The notes under the pieces are model-generated. The model had not been told where the DNA came from. It did no database searches and saw nothing but the letters and a program-made list of their open reading frames with translations. DNA of 64,000 nt, taken from Pseudomonas sp. MWU16-30317 (GTDB lineage: Bacteria; Pseudomonadota; Gammaproteobacteria; Pseudomonadales; Pseudomonadaceae). Shown in pieces: positions 7,767 through 16,356 of the stretch; position 1 is the stretch's first letter; every line of letters starts with the position of its first letter. The DNA lies in NCBI RefSeq assembly GCF_020515695.1, contig NZ_JAIWJA010000014.1, positions 58,388 through 122,387 of the forward strand. Direction: 5' to 3'. Both the position numbers and the translations under genes were made by a program.

Positions 7767-7792
7767 CCCTTGGGGGCCTTTCCCCCTTGGGG
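7767..7792 (+). promoter_or_regulatory. Leader with overlapping G/C palindromes
   Basis: The order CCC, GGGGG (7772-7776), CCCCC (7782-7786), GGGG (7789-7792) allows alternative stems, as in the leader at 6474. It precedes the gene starting at 7826. Confidence 0.45.
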
Positions 7793-7825
7793 CTGGGTCC
7801 TCCTCACCTTGTGGAGAACCCGAGC

Positions 7826-8542
7826 ATGAACAACACACCTGCAAACCCTTTCGCCCGTGGCTACCTGGCCATTGTCAGCGAACGCGTGCTGATGATCATC
7901 TACGACGACAAGCAGCCGCCCTGCTACCGCACGCTGCACCCGTCACAGCTTCATCTGAGCGACGAGCACATCGAGCACATTGCCTGCCGTTTCAACGACG
8001 ACATGGTATGGGCCGGTACTGATCCAAAGCCAGACCCTGATCTGGAAGCGCCATGCATGTCCGAAGGCACCGTCGCGGCAGTGATCTACCAGGTAACGGC
8101 TGACCATTTCGGTAGCGCTGTGCACCTTGGGGATTTCCCCACCGAGGCTGCTGCGCAATCGGCGATCCTGCAGATGGCGTTTGAGACCGGCCACTACAGC
8201 CGCAGTTGGGAAATCAGCAGTGCCCACGTGCCTCAGCCGGACCTATGGACTTTCTGCTTTCCGGCCAGCAGCGGGCGATCGATGGGCTACTTCGAGTGCT
8301 TCAGCCTGCCGGGCAGTACCGCGGTCGGGTTCAAGCTCTACTCGACTCCGTGGTCGGCAAATCCTTCTCGACGTTCGTTCGATGCCAACAGTAGCGATGT
8401 CGAAGCGCGCCTGCGCAGCGAAGGTGTGCCCGAAGCGCTGATCAGGATTCTGATGCTGGCAGGTGAGGCCGATGTGCGGTTTTTGTTCCTTGATCCTGAC
8501 GCTGCAGCAGTGCCTGGATTACCTATTTTTCCTGATGATTGA
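7826..8542 (+). CDS. ICE protein of unknown function (238 aa)
   Basis: A soluble, acidic 238-residue protein that I do not recognise as a named family. The N-terminal part has beta-rich segments (GYLAIVSERVLMIIYD), the middle contains a repeated-looking aromatic region (SYSRSWEI-type and YFECFSLPGS), and the C-terminus ends in a proline/aspartate tip. No membrane segment, signal or metal motif is visible. The ATG follows TGTGGAG by nine bases. It is the last gene of the leader-controlled accessory run and is closed by a good terminator. Confidence 0.6.
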   Translation: MNNTPANPFARGYLAIVSERVLMIIYDDKQPPCYRTLHPSQLHLSDEHIEHIACRFNDDMVWAGTDPKPDPDLEAPCMSEGTVAAVIYQVTADHFGSAVHLGDFPTEAAAQSAILQMAFETGHYSRSWEISSAHVPQPDLWTFCFPASSGRSMGYFECFSLPGSTAVGFKLYSTPWSANPSRRSFDANSSDVEARLRSEGVPEALIRILMLAGEADVRFLFLDPDAAAVPGLPIFPDD

Positions 8543-8549
8543 ACCAAAG

Positions 8550-8575
8550 GCGCCCTTGATACGGGCGCTTTTTTT
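8550..8575 (+). terminator. Rho-independent terminator
   Basis: GCGCCC/GGGCGC stem with a 7-nt loop followed by seven T. It separates the accessory genes from the mating-pair-formation block. Confidence 0.8.
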
Positions 8576-8714
8576 CTGCGTGGCGCACCGGCAACCACCT
8601 AAGGCTATCGCTTCCTGTAGCTCAGAAAAGTGGCCAGGTTGAATTCGGGTTTCTGGTAAGTGCAGCGTCATCCTGACTGCCATGGTTACCCCTCGCAAAT
8701 GCCGGGAGTTCATC

Positions 8715-9236
8715 ATGAACCTGAATCTTCCCATCAGTCTCGCGTTGGCCCTCGCACTGACGGGGTGCGCCACCGCCCGCACTGACGCTACGCCTGTGCC
8801 CAAGACGGCAGCGCCCGTGGGATCCAGCGCTACTAAGCCCAGCCTCAAGTCGAAGTCGGCTCCAGATATCGCCCAAGGGCGCTACGGCCTGGTGAGCACC
8901 CAGCCAACCGTGGAACAACGTGATCCATTGCTTCAGATCATCGACGTCCATATCACGCCGACGCTCAACGCTACGGTCGTCGATGCCTTGCACTTCGTCC
9001 TGCAACGATCCGGGTACTCCCTGTGCGCCGCTACCCCTGGGGTCCAGACGCTGTTCAGTCGTCCACTGCCGTCGGTCCATTACCAACTCGGCCCCATCTC
9101 GATGATGGACGCCTTGGACGTGTTGGGGGGCGAGGCCTGGCAATTACAGACGAATCCGGTGCTTCGCACCGTGTGTTTTACCCAGCGGCAGGTCGTTATC
9201 AACGACCCATCGCTACCAGCCGAGGGCCAGCCATGA
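8715..9236 (+). CDS. PilL N-terminal-domain lipoprotein (TIGR03748 type)
   Basis: A 173-residue lipoprotein that opens the conjugation block. The signal peptide ends in a lipobox, LALTGC, so Cys17 would be lipidated after cleavage. The mature part matches the PilL N-terminal domain seen in PFGI-1-type ICEs (QGRYGLVSTQPTVEQRDPL, a short VDALHFVLQRSGY helix and a second beta region), which resembles secretin-associated N domains. It is expected in the outer membrane or periplasm as part of the transfer apparatus. GGGAG lies seven bases before the ATG. The stop overlaps the next start. Confidence 0.8.
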   Translation: MNLNLPISLALALALTGCATARTDATPVPKTAAPVGSSATKPSLKSKSAPDIAQGRYGLVSTQPTVEQRDPLLQIIDVHITPTLNATVVDALHFVLQRSGYSLCAATPGVQTLFSRPLPSVHYQLGPISMMDALDVLGGEAWQLQTNPVLRTVCFTQRQVVINDPSLPAEGQP

Positions 9237-9901
9237 AATCGACTTCCTTTCAGGCGCTGATTGTCGGCGCCCTGTGCCTGTGCACGTCGGGACTGGCGGC
9301 GGTGGCCGTTAATCAGCATCGGCTGCTACAAGCGTTGCAGGCCAAACCGCAGGACGAAATGACGGTCTCCGAGTACCAACGCCAATGGAGTGAGCTGAAC
9401 AACAAGCAAGGCTCGACTGATACCGCCATCGCGCAACTGCGTAGCACGTTATCCAAGCTGGCCTCGACACAAACCGAGCACGGTGAGCAGACAGTGCAAC
9501 TGGCCAGCGACATCGAATCCCTTAGGGTTGCCAATCAGGCACCAGCTGCCAATGTCGACCTGCAGCCCTTGGAGCTACGGCTTTCGGTGATCGAGGAGCA
9601 ACTGGCTCAAGTCCGTCTGCAAGCGGCGCCTCAGCCCAAGGCGAGACCCGCCAGCGCTTCAAGCAGGTCGCCGGCCGTCCCCCGCCCACAACCGCCAACG
9701 CCCCCCTTCTCGATCATGGGCAGCGAACGTCGCGGACCCGAACGATTCCTGTCTCTCCTGCCACTGGGCGACCGAATGCTTAGCTCGGTACGCCTGATTC
9801 AAACTGGTGAGACCTTTGGCGGATGGCGGTTGGACAGCCTGAACACGAGCACTGCCGTGTTCTCGATCGCCGGCCAGGCTCAAACCCTGCCCATTCCATA
9901 G
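9233..9901 (+). CDS. Membrane-anchored coiled-coil conjugation protein (PilP-like tail)
   Basis: A 222-residue bitopic protein. Residues about 8-28 form one membrane segment, residues 45-125 look like coiled coil (heptad-like LRSTLSKLAS, LELRLSVIEEQLAQV), a Pro/Ser-rich linker follows, and the last 60 residues form a small beta domain ending in GWRLDSLNTSTAVFSIAGQ. That C-terminal pattern resembles pilus-assembly PilP/TraP-type domains, which fits its position directly after the PilL-type lipoprotein. It probably links inner and outer parts of the transfer apparatus; this is inference. The ATG at 9233 overlaps the previous stop. Confidence 0.65.
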   Translation: MKSTSFQALIVGALCLCTSGLAAVAVNQHRLLQALQAKPQDEMTVSEYQRQWSELNNKQGSTDTAIAQLRSTLSKLASTQTEHGEQTVQLASDIESLRVANQAPAANVDLQPLELRLSVIEEQLAQVRLQAAPQPKARPASASSRSPAVPRPQPPTPPFSIMGSERRGPERFLSLLPLGDRMLSSVRLIQTGETFGGWRLDSLNTSTAVFSIAGQAQTLPIP

Positions 9902-9910
9902 GGAGGTGCC

Positions 9911-10624
9911 ATGAAAACCTTCGTGTCGTTATCCGCCTGGTCGATGGGCTGTTTCTGCAACCTAGCCCTGGCCGCCCCTGACATCTCGACCGCAGACCAC
10001 ACTGCACCTGAGCGGCAAGCATTGCGGGCTTCAGCCCAGCACTCCCAGGAGATATGGGGGCTCACCGAACAGGAATGGGCCAAATTCGAATCACTGCAAA
10101 CGGGTCCGCGCCGCTACTGGAGCCCGCAACTCGATCCTCTGACGACCCTCGGCGTCGAGGCCGAGACGGACCAGGAACGCCAGCGCTATGCTGAGCTGCA
10201 GGTTCGCCTTGAGGCCAAGCGTGCCGAACGCGAGCTTGCCTATCAGAAGGCCTACACGCAGGCGTGGGCCAAGCTGTACCCCGATTTGATGCCAATCCAG
10301 GGCATGGCGACCACTGCCAGTACCGCCTCTCAAACCGCCACTCGCAGCGCGCTCTTCGTCAAAGACGATTGCGACACCTGCATGAGTGCGGCGAAGCATC
10401 TGCAGGACCAGGGTACGGCGTTCGATCTGTACCTGGTGGGTAGCGACGGTGACGATGACTCAGTGCGGCGCTGGGCCAAGGCAGCGGGGATTGTCCCAGC
10501 CAATGTTCAACGTCGGCAGATCACCCTCAATCATGACCGCGGTCGCTGGTTCAGCCTCGGTGCCTATGGCTCGCTCCCCGCCCGCTTCGAACAGGTCGAT
10601 GGCCAATGGCAGCGCATCGAATAG
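9911..10624 (+). CDS. ICE protein, PFL_4693 family (thioredoxin-like)
   Basis: A 237-residue exported protein of the TIGR03759/PFL_4693 family. A signal peptide covers about the first 22 residues (cleavage near ALAAPD). The N-terminal half is helical and contains WGLTEQEWAKFESLQTGPR, a family hallmark; the C-terminal half looks thioredoxin-like with a CDTC motif in FVKDDCDTCMSAAKHL. It probably acts in the periplasm, perhaps on disulfides of transfer proteins. It is part of the unbroken run that follows the PilL-type gene. Its last 19 bases overlap the start of the transglycosylase gene. Confidence 0.85.
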   Translation: MKTFVSLSAWSMGCFCNLALAAPDISTADHTAPERQALRASAQHSQEIWGLTEQEWAKFESLQTGPRRYWSPQLDPLTTLGVEAETDQERQRYAELQVRLEAKRAERELAYQKAYTQAWAKLYPDLMPIQGMATTASTASQTATRSALFVKDDCDTCMSAAKHLQDQGTAFDLYLVGSDGDDDSVRRWAKAAGIVPANVQRRQITLNHDRGRWFSLGAYGSLPARFEQVDGQWQRIE

Positions 10625-11160
10625 CCTGGCTGGCGGTGCTGCTGCCGGTGCGGCTGGTGCTTGCTGAGAGCATCCCGCCGCCGGCTTACCAACTCGCCGC
10701 AGCGCGCTCCGGCGTCCCGGCGACCGTGCTGTTCGCGGTGGCGCTGCAGGAGAGCGGGACGCTGCTTCGCGGTCAGCGCATCCCCTGGCCCTGGACACTG
10801 AACATTGCCGGTCAGGGGCAACGCTATCCCACCCGGGATGCAGCCTGCCAAGGGATACACAAGGCTGCGAGGCAACACGATCTCAAACGTATTGATGTCG
10901 GCCTGGGGCAAACCAACCTGGGCCATAACGGCGCACGCTATTCATCCCCATGTGCCGCCTTGGACCCGCAGCAAAACCTCATCGTGACCGCCACGCTACT
11001 GCGCGAACACTACGAGCTGACCGGCGATTGGGTCCTAGCGGCCGGCCGCTACCACCGTCCAGCGGGTGGTGCGATCGCCGCGCGCTACCGCGCCCAGTTT
11101 CAACAGCAGTTGCAGCAGTTACAGGCCTCGACTTCTCCCACCTTGGAATCCTCACCATGA
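10606..11160 (+). CDS. Lytic transglycosylase, SLT type
   Basis: A 184-residue periplasmic transglycosylase that would locally open peptidoglycan so the transfer machine can cross the wall. A signal peptide covers about residues 1-21. The SLT catalytic glutamate lies in the motif ALQESGTL, and the downstream IDVGLGQTNLGH and AAGRYHRP stretches correspond to the usual G-L-x-Q and A-x-x-Y-x motifs. The gene occupies the position usual for such enzymes in PFGI-1-like ICEs, between the PFL_4693 and PFL_4695 families. It overlaps both neighbours, so it should be translationally coupled. Confidence 0.85.
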   Translation: MAAHRIAWLAVLLPVRLVLAESIPPPAYQLAAARSGVPATVLFAVALQESGTLLRGQRIPWPWTLNIAGQGQRYPTRDAACQGIHKAARQHDLKRIDVGLGQTNLGHNGARYSSPCAALDPQQNLIVTATLLREHYELTGDWVLAAGRYHRPAGGAIAARYRAQFQQQLQQLQASTSPTLESSP

Positions 11161-11630
11161 TTGGACATGACCTCAATCGCCTTTTGCTGTCGCTGGGTAT
11201 CGCTGCGCTGTGCGCTGCACCCGCAGCGGCCCAGGACAACACCCGAAAGCTCAACCCGGTGTCGCCGTTGATCATCCATACCGACCTGCCTCTCCCTTCG
11301 GGATTGCAATGGATCCTGCCGGTACGCAGCCCCAAGCTGAGCCCTGGCCGTGTTGAAGCCAGGGCGCTGAAAATGCCTGGCCTCAAGCCATTTTTCCTGG
11401 TGGGAGAGGAGGCGAGCTCGCTGGAATGGTTAACCGTCAATGCCGGACGACTGACGGAGCTAGGCGCCGCCGGACTCGTGGTGGACGTGACTGACGCTGG
11501 CTCTCTGCAACACATCCAGTCGCTGGTACCCGAGCTGACCGTCATGCCGGTGAGTGGCGATGATATTGCGGAGCGATTACAGCTCTCCCATTACCCGGTA
11601 CTGATTACCGCCACTGCCCTAGAACAGTAA
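11157..11630 (+). CDS. ICE protein, PFL_4695 family
   Basis: A 157-residue exported protein of the TIGR03765/PFL_4695 family. The first 24 residues form a signal peptide (cleaved near AAAQD). The mature part has the family segments LPVRSPKLSPGRV and FFLVGEEASSLEWL and ends in a beta-rich tail with YPVLITATALEQ. Its function in transfer is unknown. It lies directly before the coupling protein TraD, as in other elements of this type. The ATG overlaps the transglycosylase stop (ATGA). Confidence 0.85.
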   Translation: MIGHDLNRLLLSLGIAALCAAPAAAQDNTRKLNPVSPLIIHTDLPLPSGLQWILPVRSPKLSPGRVEARALKMPGLKPFFLVGEEASSLEWLTVNAGRLTELGAAGLVVDVTDAGSLQHIQSLVPELTVMPVSGDDIAERLQLSHYPVLITATALEQ

Positions 11631-11640
11631 GGTCCCCGTC

Positions 11641-13764
11641 ATGGCCGATCACGTGATGGAGTCGTTGCTACGCCCCGCCGTCGAGCTGTATACCGTGGCG
11701 GTCTGCGGAGGGGCCGCTGCACTGTGCCTGCACTCCCCGTGGGCTGTCGCTCTCTCCCCGGAGATCGGCGCCGGGATGGCCATGGCCTACACAGCCTTCG
11801 GCCTCAAGCGGCTCAATGAAGCGCGCATGGTGCTGCGCTACCGGCGCAATATCCGGCGCCTGCCCCACTACGAGCTGACCAGCCGCCAAATACCGGTGAG
11901 CCGTAAACGACTGTTCATGGGCAGGGGCTTTCGCTGGACCCGCCTTCATACACAGCGCCTGGTCGAAGCTCAGGATCCGGATGTCGCCCGTTACGTAAAC
12001 CAATCGTTGCCCCATCGCATGGCCCGCCACCTCGAAAGGCGCCTGGAATGGGCGCCCTATCCGCTCACCCTGCTGGGCCGCGCCACTGCCTGGGACAGCA
12101 CCCTCAACCCCTTCAGACCGCTGCCGCCTGTGGGCGGCTCGCCGCTGCTGCATGGGGTCGAACCCAACGAAACCGAAGTTAGCCTACCGCTGGGTGAACG
12201 CGTTGGACACACCCTGGTTCTGGGCACTACCCGGGTCGGCAAGACGCGATTGGCAGAGGTGTACATCACCCAGGATATCCACCGAAAAGCACCCGAAGTG
12301 GTGATCGTGTTCGACCCCAAGGGCGATGCCGACCTGCTCAAGCGCATGTACGTCGAGTCGCGCAGGGCCGGTCGCGAGAAGGAATTCTATGTCTTTCACC
12401 TGGGCTGGCCAGACATCTCCGCGCGTTACAACGCAGTCGGTCGTTTCGGCCGCATCTCAGAGGTGGCCACCCGCATTGCCGGCCAACTGAGTGGCGAAGG
12501 CAACTCGGCGGCGTTTCGCGAGTTTGCCTGGCGCTTCGTCAACATCATCGCCCGCGCGCTGGTCGAGCTGGGTCGCCGGCCTGACTATCTGCAGATCCAG
12601 CGACACGTGGTGAACATCGACGCCTTGTTCATCGAATACGCCCAGCAGTTCTTTGCCCGGCATGATGCCAGCGCCTGGGAAGCCATCGTGCAGATCGAGG
12701 GCAAGCTCAACGAGAAGAACATCCCGCGGCACATGGTCGGGCGCGAAAAGCGTGTGGTAGCGATCGAGCAATACCTGGCCGCCAAGCGCATCTTTGATCC
12801 GGTCATGGATGGTCTGCGCTCGGCGGTACGCTATGACCGCACTTACTTCGACAAGATCGTGGCTTCCCTACTGCCATTGCTGGAAAAGCTCACCAGCGGC
12901 AAGACCGCGCAGTTGCTAGCCCCCAACTACACCGACCTCGAGGATCCGCGGCCGATCTTCGATTGGATGCAGATCATCCGCAAACGAGGCATTGTTTACG
13001 TCGGCCTGGATGCCCTCACCGACGCAGAAGTGGCCGCGGCAGTCGGCAACTCCATGTTCGCGGACCTGGTGTCGGTCGCGGGTCATATCTACAAACATGG
13101 CGTTGACCATGGCCTGCCGGGCGCCGATGCCTCCGGGCAAAAACTCCCGATCAATCTGCACGCCGATGAGTTCAACGAGCTGATGGGCGATGAGTTCATT
13201 CCGCTGATCAACAAGGGCGGTGGCGCCGGTATCCAGGTGACAGCCTATACCCAGACCTTGAGCGATATCGAAGCCAGGATCGGCAATCGCGCCAAGGCCG
13301 GTCAGGTCATCGGCAACTTCAACACGCTGCAAATGCTTCGTGTGCGCGAGACCGCGACCGCCGAGCTGCTCACGCACCAACTGCCCCGGGTCAATGTGCA
13401 GACACGCACCCTGGTCTCGGGCGCCACTGATACCGCGGATCCCGATGCCCATACCGACTTCACCTCGTCCTCCCAGGATCGCGTCAGCACCACTGCCGTG
13501 CCGCTGATCGAACCCGCGCACATCGTCAGTCTGCCCAAGGGCCAAATGTTTTCCTTCCAGGAAGGCGGACAGCTCTGGAAGGTGCGGATGCCCCTGCCTA
13601 AACCGGCGGATGACGATGCCATGCCCAAGGACCTGCAGGAACTTGCCACCCGCATGCGTGCGGCGTACAACGCCCACGCGAACAAGTGGTGGACCGCCAG
13701 CGGCGGTGGTCCGACCGTGGACTATGACCCAGAGCAACCCCCGCCTGGACGCCGACGTGGATAG
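11641..13764 (+). CDS. traD: Type IV coupling protein TraD (SXT/TOL subfamily)
   Basis: A 707-residue inner-membrane ATPase that would deliver the relaxosome to the secretion channel. The N-terminus has one or two membrane segments (about residues 15-55). The motor domain has a Walker A GTTRVGKTR near residue 200 and a Walker B in VVIVFDPKGDADLL, and the later LHADEFNEL resembles the second acidic motif of the TraD/VirD4 family. The C-terminal tail is Pro/Arg-rich. The length fits the SXT/TOL TraD subfamily (TIGR03743). The gene is intact, although its usual partner, the relaxase TraI, is not in this window. Confidence 0.93.
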   Translation: MADHVMESLLRPAVELYTVAVCGGAAALCLHSPWAVALSPEIGAGMAMAYTAFGLKRLNEARMVLRYRRNIRRLPHYELTSRQIPVSRKRLFMGRGFRWTRLHTQRLVEAQDPDVARYVNQSLPHRMARHLERRLEWAPYPLTLLGRATAWDSTLNPFRPLPPVGGSPLLHGVEPNETEVSLPLGERVGHTLVLGTTRVGKTRLAEVYITQDIHRKAPEVVIVFDPKGDADLLKRMYVESRRAGREKEFYVFHLGWPDISARYNAVGRFGRISEVATRIAGQLSGEGNSAAFREFAWRFVNIIARALVELGRRPDYLQIQRHVVNIDALFIEYAQQFFARHDASAWEAIVQIEGKLNEKNIPRHMVGREKRVVAIEQYLAAKRIFDPVMDGLRSAVRYDRTYFDKIVASLLPLLEKLTSGKTAQLLAPNYTDLEDPRPIFDWMQIIRKRGIVYVGLDALTDAEVAAAVGNSMFADLVSVAGHIYKHGVDHGLPGADASGQKLPINLHADEFNELMGDEFIPLINKGGGAGIQVTAYTQTLSDIEARIGNRAKAGQVIGNFNTLQMLRVRETATAELLTHQLPRVNVQTRTLVSGATDTADPDAHTDFTSSSQDRVSTTAVPLIEPAHIVSLPKGQMFSFQEGGQLWKVRMPLPKPADDDAMPKDLQELATRMRAAYNAHANKWWTASGGGPTVDYDPEQPPPGRRRG

Positions 13765-13782
13765 CGGTATTGCACAGTCCCT

Positions 13783-14529
13783 ATGCAAGCGGCTAGTACC
13801 GTGAGCGCCGATCCGCCGCGGCAGGCCCCACCGCAGCAACGTCCTGGCCTGATCATGTCGTTCATTGCCGGCGTGCTAAAAATCATCGGACTGCTCTTCA
13901 TGTCCTTGCTGGCGTCGATCATCATGGAATACATAGGGCTGATCTGGTTCTGGCCGGAGCAAGGCTGGCACCACAGTTATGCGATGCTCGACAGCGAGCT
14001 CGCGTGGCTCAGCAGCCACTTCAAGAACTCGCTCATTGTTGAGCAACCGGGAGCAGCAACGCTGAAGGTTTTAACCCTTCTGGAGGAGTGGCTCATCGAG
14101 CGAACCGGGCTAGCACACCTGGATGCTCGCGCCGGCGAGATCGGTCAATCCGATAGCTTCTGGGCGTGGGTCGGTAGTGTGTATGTGCTCACCAAGGACT
14201 ATATCCTCGCTGCGGTCTACACAACGATGACTTTTGCGGTGCGCCTGGCGGTGCTGACCTTGGCGACACCGCTGTTTTTGCTCGCGACGCTGACGGGGCT
14301 GGTCGACGGACTGATGCGCCGGGACTTGCGAAAGTTCGGCGCCGGACGCGAAAGCAGCTTCATCTACCACCGGGCCAAGCGATCTCTCGTTCCGCTGATG
14401 TTCATGCCCTGGATTGTCTATCTGTCTCTGCCAATCAGCGTGAACCCGCTATGGGTATTGGCCCCCTGTGCAAGCATGCTAGGCGTCATGGTGGCAATTA
14501 CTGCCTCCACGTTTAAAAAGTATTTGTGA
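13783..14529 (+). CDS. ICE membrane protein, PFL_4697 family (DUF4400)
   Basis: A 248-residue polytopic membrane protein that follows TraD, as in PFGI-1-like elements (TIGR03747/PFL_4697). Four hydrophobic segments are visible: about residues 28-50, 145-172, 205-222 and 225-240. The central soluble loop contains GWHHSYAMLDSELAWL and the cytoplasmic side has the basic RRDLRKFGAGRESSF, conserved in the family. It probably supports coupling-protein function or channel assembly at the inner membrane. The start at 13783 is the best ATG after TraD, with the leader peptide-like polar N-terminus normal for the family. Confidence 0.8.
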   Translation: MQAASTVSADPPRQAPPQQRPGLIMSFIAGVLKIIGLLFMSLLASIIMEYIGLIWFWPEQGWHHSYAMLDSELAWLSSHFKNSLIVEQPGAATLKVLTLLEEWLIERTGLAHLDARAGEIGQSDSFWAWVGSVYVLTKDYILAAVYTTMTFAVRLAVLTLATPLFLLATLTGLVDGLMRRDLRKFGAGRESSFIYHRAKRSLVPLMFMPWIVYLSLPISVNPLWVLAPCASMLGVMVAITASTFKKYL

Positions 14530-14676
14530 CTTCAAACTTGGCCACGTACGGGTTATAAATTGGCATCCGCGAAGTGCGACTGTCTCTGGTTACTTATAGC
14601 GAGCATCGACGTCAGGGCGGCAGCTTTTTCAGTCGTGGATGCCATGGAGCTGTAGAGTTATGCTAAGGAGCCTTGA

Positions 14677-15429
14677 ATGTTTTGGAAGCGAAACGACCCC
14701 ATCCGAGTGGAGCTGATCAATGCTCCCACCATCATCGCTGAATCCAAGCCAGCAGCGAATGAGCGAGCCCGTGCTCCCGAGAAGAATCCATCGATAAAAT
14801 TCCTGACCTGGGACCAGTTCTTCAAACTAGTCGCTGTCATGGTCGCGTTCGCAAACACGGCATTGGTGGCCTTGGGGTATATGCGTTATGTCGGGGTCAT
14901 GGACCCTTTTGAAATCAGTAGAACCGAGGTCTCTTTCTCCGTATCCGACCTGCTTGCCTTCGGGTATATCGGGTTCCTGAATATGACATTTTCCGGGCAG
15001 CTCGCCGTGGCTGCTACCGCGTCCGGGCTAGCCATGCCGATCGCCGCACTCGTATTACGCTTTATGAATGGTCTACATGCACTTCTCCAACTGTTGTTGT
15101 CGTGGTCGCTGTCGATGGTGCTGTTCTTCCTGCTGACTGGGCCCTACTGGTTTGCCTACGACCCGATGAAGCAGAAGACATTGAGTCAGGTCGCTGCCCA
15201 GTTAAAGGTCAATCCAGACAGCGTAGGTGCGCTGGCGGTCGAACAGGAAGTATGGACAGAGAGCGGATTCATAGGCGGTATCATTGTCCTCGCGATGCCC
15301 GATACCACCTACCTGCTCCGTGACGATATTCTTTATAAAATTCGCGGTTCCGATGGCAAAATCGTTCGCAGGACTCACATCAAGCTTCGCTCTAAGCAGG
15401 CAACGAGCGATGCCAAAAAGGTAAACTGA
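14677..15429 (+). CDS. Membrane protein of unknown function (ICE cargo)
   Basis: A 250-residue protein with three or four hydrophobic segments (about residues 47-68, 88-130 and 135-165). The N-terminus and the C-terminal 70 residues are soluble, and the end is basic (KLRSKQATSDAKK). I do not recognise the family. It interrupts the conserved order between PFL_4697 and RAQPRD and is followed, one base after its stop, by a small helical gene, so the two probably form one cargo unit. The start follows AAGGAG by eight bases. Membrane cargo at such a place may be an entry-exclusion or immunity-type factor, but this is only a possibility. Confidence 0.65.
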   Translation: MFWKRNDPIRVELINAPTIIAESKPAANERARAPEKNPSIKFLTWDQFFKLVAVMVAFANTALVALGYMRYVGVMDPFEISRTEVSFSVSDLLAFGYIGFLNMTFSGQLAVAATASGLAMPIAALVLRFMNGLHALLQLLLSWSLSMVLFFLLTGPYWFAYDPMKQKTLSQVAAQLKVNPDSVGALAVEQEVWTESGFIGGIIVLAMPDTTYLLRDDILYKIRGSDGKIVRRTHIKLRSKQATSDAKKVN

Positions 15430-15678
15430 ATGGAAGACGAACTTGATTGTGTGACCGACTCCATGCGAGGTGTCGCCATGCGTCTATATGATCAAGTGTT
15501 GCAGGCCCCCGGCCAGCGCCAGCCGCTCAAATTACTTGCGGCGTGGTTACGTCAGGATTCTAACAATCGGTTGGCGTTGAAAGAGCTAAGACAGCTACTC
15601 GAGCTCGTGCAGGAAGATCCAATCGACATACTTCATCGCATGGTGGCCAGCTACAGCCCCAAGACCACGCTCCATTAG
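15430..15678 (+). CDS. Small helical protein related to the gene at 1414-1758
   Basis: An 82-residue helical protein. Its core (LLAAWLRQDSNNRLALKEL then QLLELVQEDP) aligns with the corresponding part of the small - strand protein near the left end of the window, including the W-L, R-A-EL-Q and EDP positions. The start directly follows the stop of the membrane protein, which implies coupled translation. No other domain is visible. A partner or regulator of the membrane protein is a reasonable inference; the function is unknown. Confidence 0.6.
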   Translation: MEDELDCVTDSMRGVAMRLYDQVLQAPGQRQPLKLLAAWLRQDSNNRLALKELRQLLELVQEDPIDILHRMVASYSPKTTLH

Positions 15679-15775
15679 CTCGCTGCCAATGTGATACCTC
15701 TCTATTCGATTAAATGAATGATCGCCGAGCATCATTCAAACACCCTAGATCTCAGTCCTCTCTGAGATCAGTCTC

Positions 15776-16102
15776 ATGCCTGCTCTGAAGCCCCGAACCA
15801 TGATGCTCAGCCTCGTTGCGATGGCATCGCTCAATGCGATGGCGTATGCCGGCGATGAGCGCGCAGAACTGGACCTAATCATCCAGCAAATCCTAGCGAT
15901 CAATCAAATTGCGCAGCGTGCCGACCAACCGTCGAACTCAACTGCGCGCTACCGATTTGATTACCCCCGGTTTCGCCAGGACCTTCGGCGTATCGAGGCA
16001 GGCCTCCAGGATTATCTATCCCCTCGCCGTGCCCAACCTGCCGATCCCACCGACCTGATCGGCGACTACGCTGCCGAGCCCGCCCGCGAGTCATCGCCAT
16101 GA
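15776..16102 (+). CDS. RAQPRD family ICE protein
   Basis: A 108-residue exported protein named after a conserved C-terminal motif; here it reads RAQPAD, one residue changed. A signal peptide covers about residues 1-25 (cleaved near AYAGD). The mature helices ELDLIIQQILAINQIA and ARYRFDYPRFRQDLRRIE are typical of the family (TIGR01690). Its role is unknown, but it is always close to the small membrane proteins that follow. It starts the last part of the transfer operon after the cargo insertion, and its stop overlaps the next start. Confidence 0.85.
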   Translation: MPALKPRTMMLSLVAMASLNAMAYAGDERAELDLIIQQILAINQIAQRADQPSNSTARYRFDYPRFRQDLRRIEAGLQDYLSPRRAQPADPTDLIGDYAAEPARESSP

Positions 16103-16338
16103 GCATGAGCGATGCACAAACCGCCGCCTTTCAGGGCGCCGCAGGCTATACCCCGCAACTGAGCTCTGCGCTCTGGATCTCGCTGACGCTGGTGATCGCG
16201 CTGCTTTGGAGTAGCTGGGCGTTGTGGACCGGCTACCGAGGCTGGACGGCGGGTCATGTGAGTTTCGGGGCACTGGGCGGCAGCGCTGCCCGGGTGTCCG
16301 TCGCATTGCTGGTCCTGATGTTTTTCACGTTGTCCTGA
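16099..16338 (+). CDS. ICE membrane protein, PFL_4701 family (DUF3262)
   Basis: A 79-residue inner-membrane protein of the TIGR03758/PFL_4701 family with two hydrophobic helices (about residues 23-44 and 60-78). The polar start with a GAAGYTP segment and the loop containing GYRGWTAG are typical. It belongs to the trio of small membrane proteins (PFL_4701, PFL_4702, TIGR03750) thought to form the inner-membrane or pilin-like part of the transfer machine. The ATG overlaps the RAQPRD gene stop. Confidence 0.85.
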   Translation: MSMSDAQTAAFQGAAGYTPQLSSALWISLTLVIALLWSSWALWTGYRGWTAGHVSFGALGGSAARVSVALLVLMFFTLS

Positions 16339-16356
16339 TGCCCTGGAGGTAATGCC

